6,587 nt of DNA, from NCBI GenBank assembly GCA_013331415.1, contig DUGL01000071.1, positions 1 to 6,587 of the forward strand. The letters run 5' to 3'. The position numbers and the translations under genes are program-made. This DNA comes from Methanoregulaceae archaeon (lineage in GTDB: Archaea > Halobacteriota > Methanomicrobia > Methanomicrobiales > Methanospirillaceae). The notes below the pieces were generated by a model, which worked only from the letters and a program-made list of their open reading frames with translations, was not told where the DNA came from and did no database searches. Of the stretch, positions 4,754 to 6,587 are shown one piece after another (position 1 is the stretch's first letter; each line of letters starts with the position of its first letter).

Positions 4754-6587
4754 GGATCATCATCCATCCCCAGAAAGGGAACTATAAGATCCTTTTCCTC
4801 GATCATCACAGTATCAGGGGAACCGCATTTGCCGGGATCACAGACACGCCGAAAGGTCCCCGCCCCGTCCAGTACCGGCTCAAATGGGGGAGCCGTCAGC
4901 AGTACCGAAACACTCCGACAAAAGATCTCATCGCCTCGCTCCGGAAGGCCGAGGTCCTCATCACCCGGCGTGATCCGCTCTTTGAATCATTTCTTGCCGG
5001 CTTCCAGGTCCCGTTCTCGCTCGTGAAGCTCTGCCGCGTCTGTCTCCTTGAAGACCGGATCACCCCGCTTGACGAGAAGACCGCTGTCCGGTACCGGGGA
5101 TCGGAATCGATCTGCATGGACTGTGCAAAGCGTGAGCTCCGCCGCGAGCTGGCGCACATGGGGCGGATGGGACGCCAGTCGATGTCCCACATGGAGGAGC
5201 TGCTCAGGAACTACCGGGACATCGACCGGGTGCTCGCGAGCATCCAGCCCGAGCAGATCCGGATGGCCCAGACCCTGTTTGACCGGCTCGAGGCGCACCC
5301 CGTCCAGCAGACACAACGCCTCGAGGAACTCCCGCTCCCCCGTGCATTCATCGATGCGGCAGGGGTAGAGTCCCTGATGCCCGCCCAGCAGATGGCGGTT
5401 GATGCAGGGCTGCTCTATGGGAAAGATCTCCTCGTCGTTTCAGCGACCGCGAGCGGGAAGACCTTCATCGGGGAGATGGCAGGGGTAAAGAACCTGGTCG
5501 AGGGGAGGGGCCAGTTCCTCTTCCTCGTCCCGCTTGTGGCGCTGGCCGTCCAGAAGTACCAGCGGTTCGAGGAGCGGTACGGCAGGATTGCCGATGTGGG
5601 GATCATGATCGGGAAGAGCAGGATCAACCTCCCCGAGAACCGCCCGGTCGGGGACCGGAACACCGGGGCGCCGATCATCGTGGGGACCTACGAAGGGACC
5701 GATCACCTGATCCGGACCGGCGCCCAGCTCCGCCAGATCGGGACCGTGGTGATCGATGAGATCCAGATGCTCGAAGACCCTGACCGCGGCCATCGGCTCG
5801 ACGGGCTGATCGCACGGCTCAAGTACGTAGCGCCAAAAGCCCAGTTCCTCTACCTCTCGGCAACTATCGGCATGCCGAAACTCCTCGCAAAGAAGCTCGG
5901 GGCCACCCTCGTCCGGTATGACGATCGCCCTGTCTCACTCGAGCGATACCTGATGTTCCTCGAGCACAAGCAGAAGATCCCGACCATCAAGAAGCTCTGC
6001 GAGGAGGAATACACCCATGTCTCGACCAGGGGGTTCCATGGCCAGAGCATCATCTTCTCCCATTCCCGGGCACGGTGCCATGTCATCGCCGAGGCACTTG
6101 GCCCGAAGTATGCCGCCTACCACGCCGGTCTCACCTCGCAGGAGCGGCGCGAGGTGGAAGGGAAGTTTCTTGGGGGAAAACTGAAAGCGGTCGTCACCAC
6201 GGCGGCACTTGGTGCCGGGGTAGACTTCCCTGCCTCCCAGGTGGTCTTTGACTCCCTCGCCATGGGCATCTCGTGGCTCTCGGTGCAGGAGTTCAACCAG
6301 ATGGCCGGACGCGCCGGGAGACCTGATTTCCATGACCTGGGGAAGGTGGTGATCCTTGCAGAACCGGGGGGCACCTATGCCCGGGGGTCGTCATTTACCG
6401 AAGAGGAGGTGGCGATGCGGCTCCTCAAGGGAGAGATGGAAGAGGTGGCCCCGGAGCATGACCTTGAGCAGAGCTCGGAGGAGTTCGTTGCCAATGCCGT
6501 GGTCTGCAGGGGTGATGAACGGGCACTCGCACAGATCGGCGAGACCATGGTCGGGACGATAGAGCCCGTCCTTCCCGTCCTCCTGGA
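4750..6587 (+). CDS. Superfamily 2 Ski2-like helicase with N-terminal zinc module, 3' partial
   Basis: This is an ATP-dependent nucleic-acid helicase of the archaeal Ski2/Hel308-like type, open to the right edge (612 codons seen). ATG at 4750 is the first possible start, because an in-frame TGA lies at 4735-4737; it overlaps the upstream stop as ATGA. Residues 1-90 are a beta-rich N-terminal part. C95-x2-C98 and C122-x2-C125 make a probable zinc ribbon. Residues 126-195 are mostly helical and charged. Helicase motifs: Q-like LMPAQQMAV (209-217), motif I SATASGKT (231-238), Ia LVPLVALAVQ (259-268), Ib GTYEG (312-316), II DEIQ (336-339), III SAT (370-372), IV SIIFSHSRARC (433-443), YHAGLT (457-462), V TTAALGAGVDFP (483-494) and VI QMAGRAGRP (517-525). 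Both RecA lobes are therefore complete, and the unseen C-terminus should hold the winged-helix/ratchet-like region. The N-terminal arrangement resembles euryarchaeal helicases labelled DUF5814 (recalled, not checked). The substrate could be DNA or RNA. Confidence 0.92.
   Translation, partial: MRIIIHPQKGNYKILFLDHHSIRGTAFAGITDTPKGPRPVQYRLKWGSRQQYRNTPTKDLIASLRKAEVLITRRDPLFESFLAGFQVPFSLVKLCRVCLLEDRITPLDEKTAVRYRGSESICMDCAKRELRRELAHMGRMGRQSMSHMEELLRNYRDIDRVLASIQPEQIRMAQTLFDRLEAHPVQQTQRLEELPLPRAFIDAAGVESLMPAQQMAVDAGLLYGKDLLVVSATASGKTFIGEMAGVKNLVEGRGQFLFLVPLVALAVQKYQRFEERYGRIADVGIMIGKSRINLPENRPVGDRNTGAPIIVGTYEGTDHLIRTGAQLRQIGTVVIDEIQMLEDPDRGHRLDGLIARLKYVAPKAQFLYLSATIGMPKLLAKKLGATLVRYDDRPVSLERYLMFLEHKQKIPTIKKLCEEEYTHVSTRGFHGQSIIFSHSRARCHVIAEALGPKYAAYHAGLTSQERREVEGKFLGGKLKAVVTTAALGAGVDFPASQVVFDSLAMGISWLSVQEFNQMAGRAGRPDFHDLGKVVILAEPGGTYARGSSFTEEEVAMRLLKGEMEEVAPEHDLEQSSEEFVANAVVCRGDERALAQIGETMVGTIEPVLPVLL

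Noticed and set aside
5415..6374. Several 78-132 codon open frames on the - strand under the helicase
   Set aside because: They overlap one another and are all antisense to the conserved helicase motifs I-VI, so they are frame shadows.

Overview
The window looks like a chromosomal piece of a methanogenic archaeon, most likely order Methanomicrobiales and perhaps a Methanoregula-like genus. This is inferred from the gene types: a PEGA-repeat surface protein with Thr/Pro linkers, a methanogen-style HypF, two archaeal winged-helix proteins and an archaeal Ski2-like helicase with a zinc-binding N-terminus. It also fits the GC-rich coding sequence with AT-rich, TATA-bearing intergenic DNA. No 16S or other marker gene is present, so the assignment is tentative.

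Layout: (1) Bases 2-1120 (+) carry the C-terminal part of a secreted or surface PEGA-domain protein. It has four PEGA repeats separated by Thr/Pro linkers, and its start lies before the window. (2) Bases 1121-1158 are a short convergent intergenic gap with an oligo-T tract. (3) Bases 1159-3387 (-) carry a complete hypF, the carbamoyltransferase that supplies the cyanide ligands of [NiFe]-hydrogenases. (4) Bases 3388-3444 are a 57-base divergent promoter region with a near-symmetric TATA element. (5) Bases 3445-6587 (+) carry a tightly overlapping three-gene unit: a 171-aa protein with two helix-turn-helix (HTH) segments, a 269-aa winged-HTH protein with a conserved-looking C-terminal domain, and a superfamily 2 helicase that runs off the right edge.

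The genes of the right-hand unit overlap by 17 and 4 bases, so they are probably co-transcribed and translationally coupled. That points to a shared function for two DNA-binding proteins and one nucleic-acid motor, but the sequence does not say which process. HypF is the only hydrogenase-maturation gene visible, and its neighbours have no obvious link to hydrogenase. Every stretch longer than 60 bases is coding. No tRNA, rRNA, CRISPR array or insertion sequence was seen.
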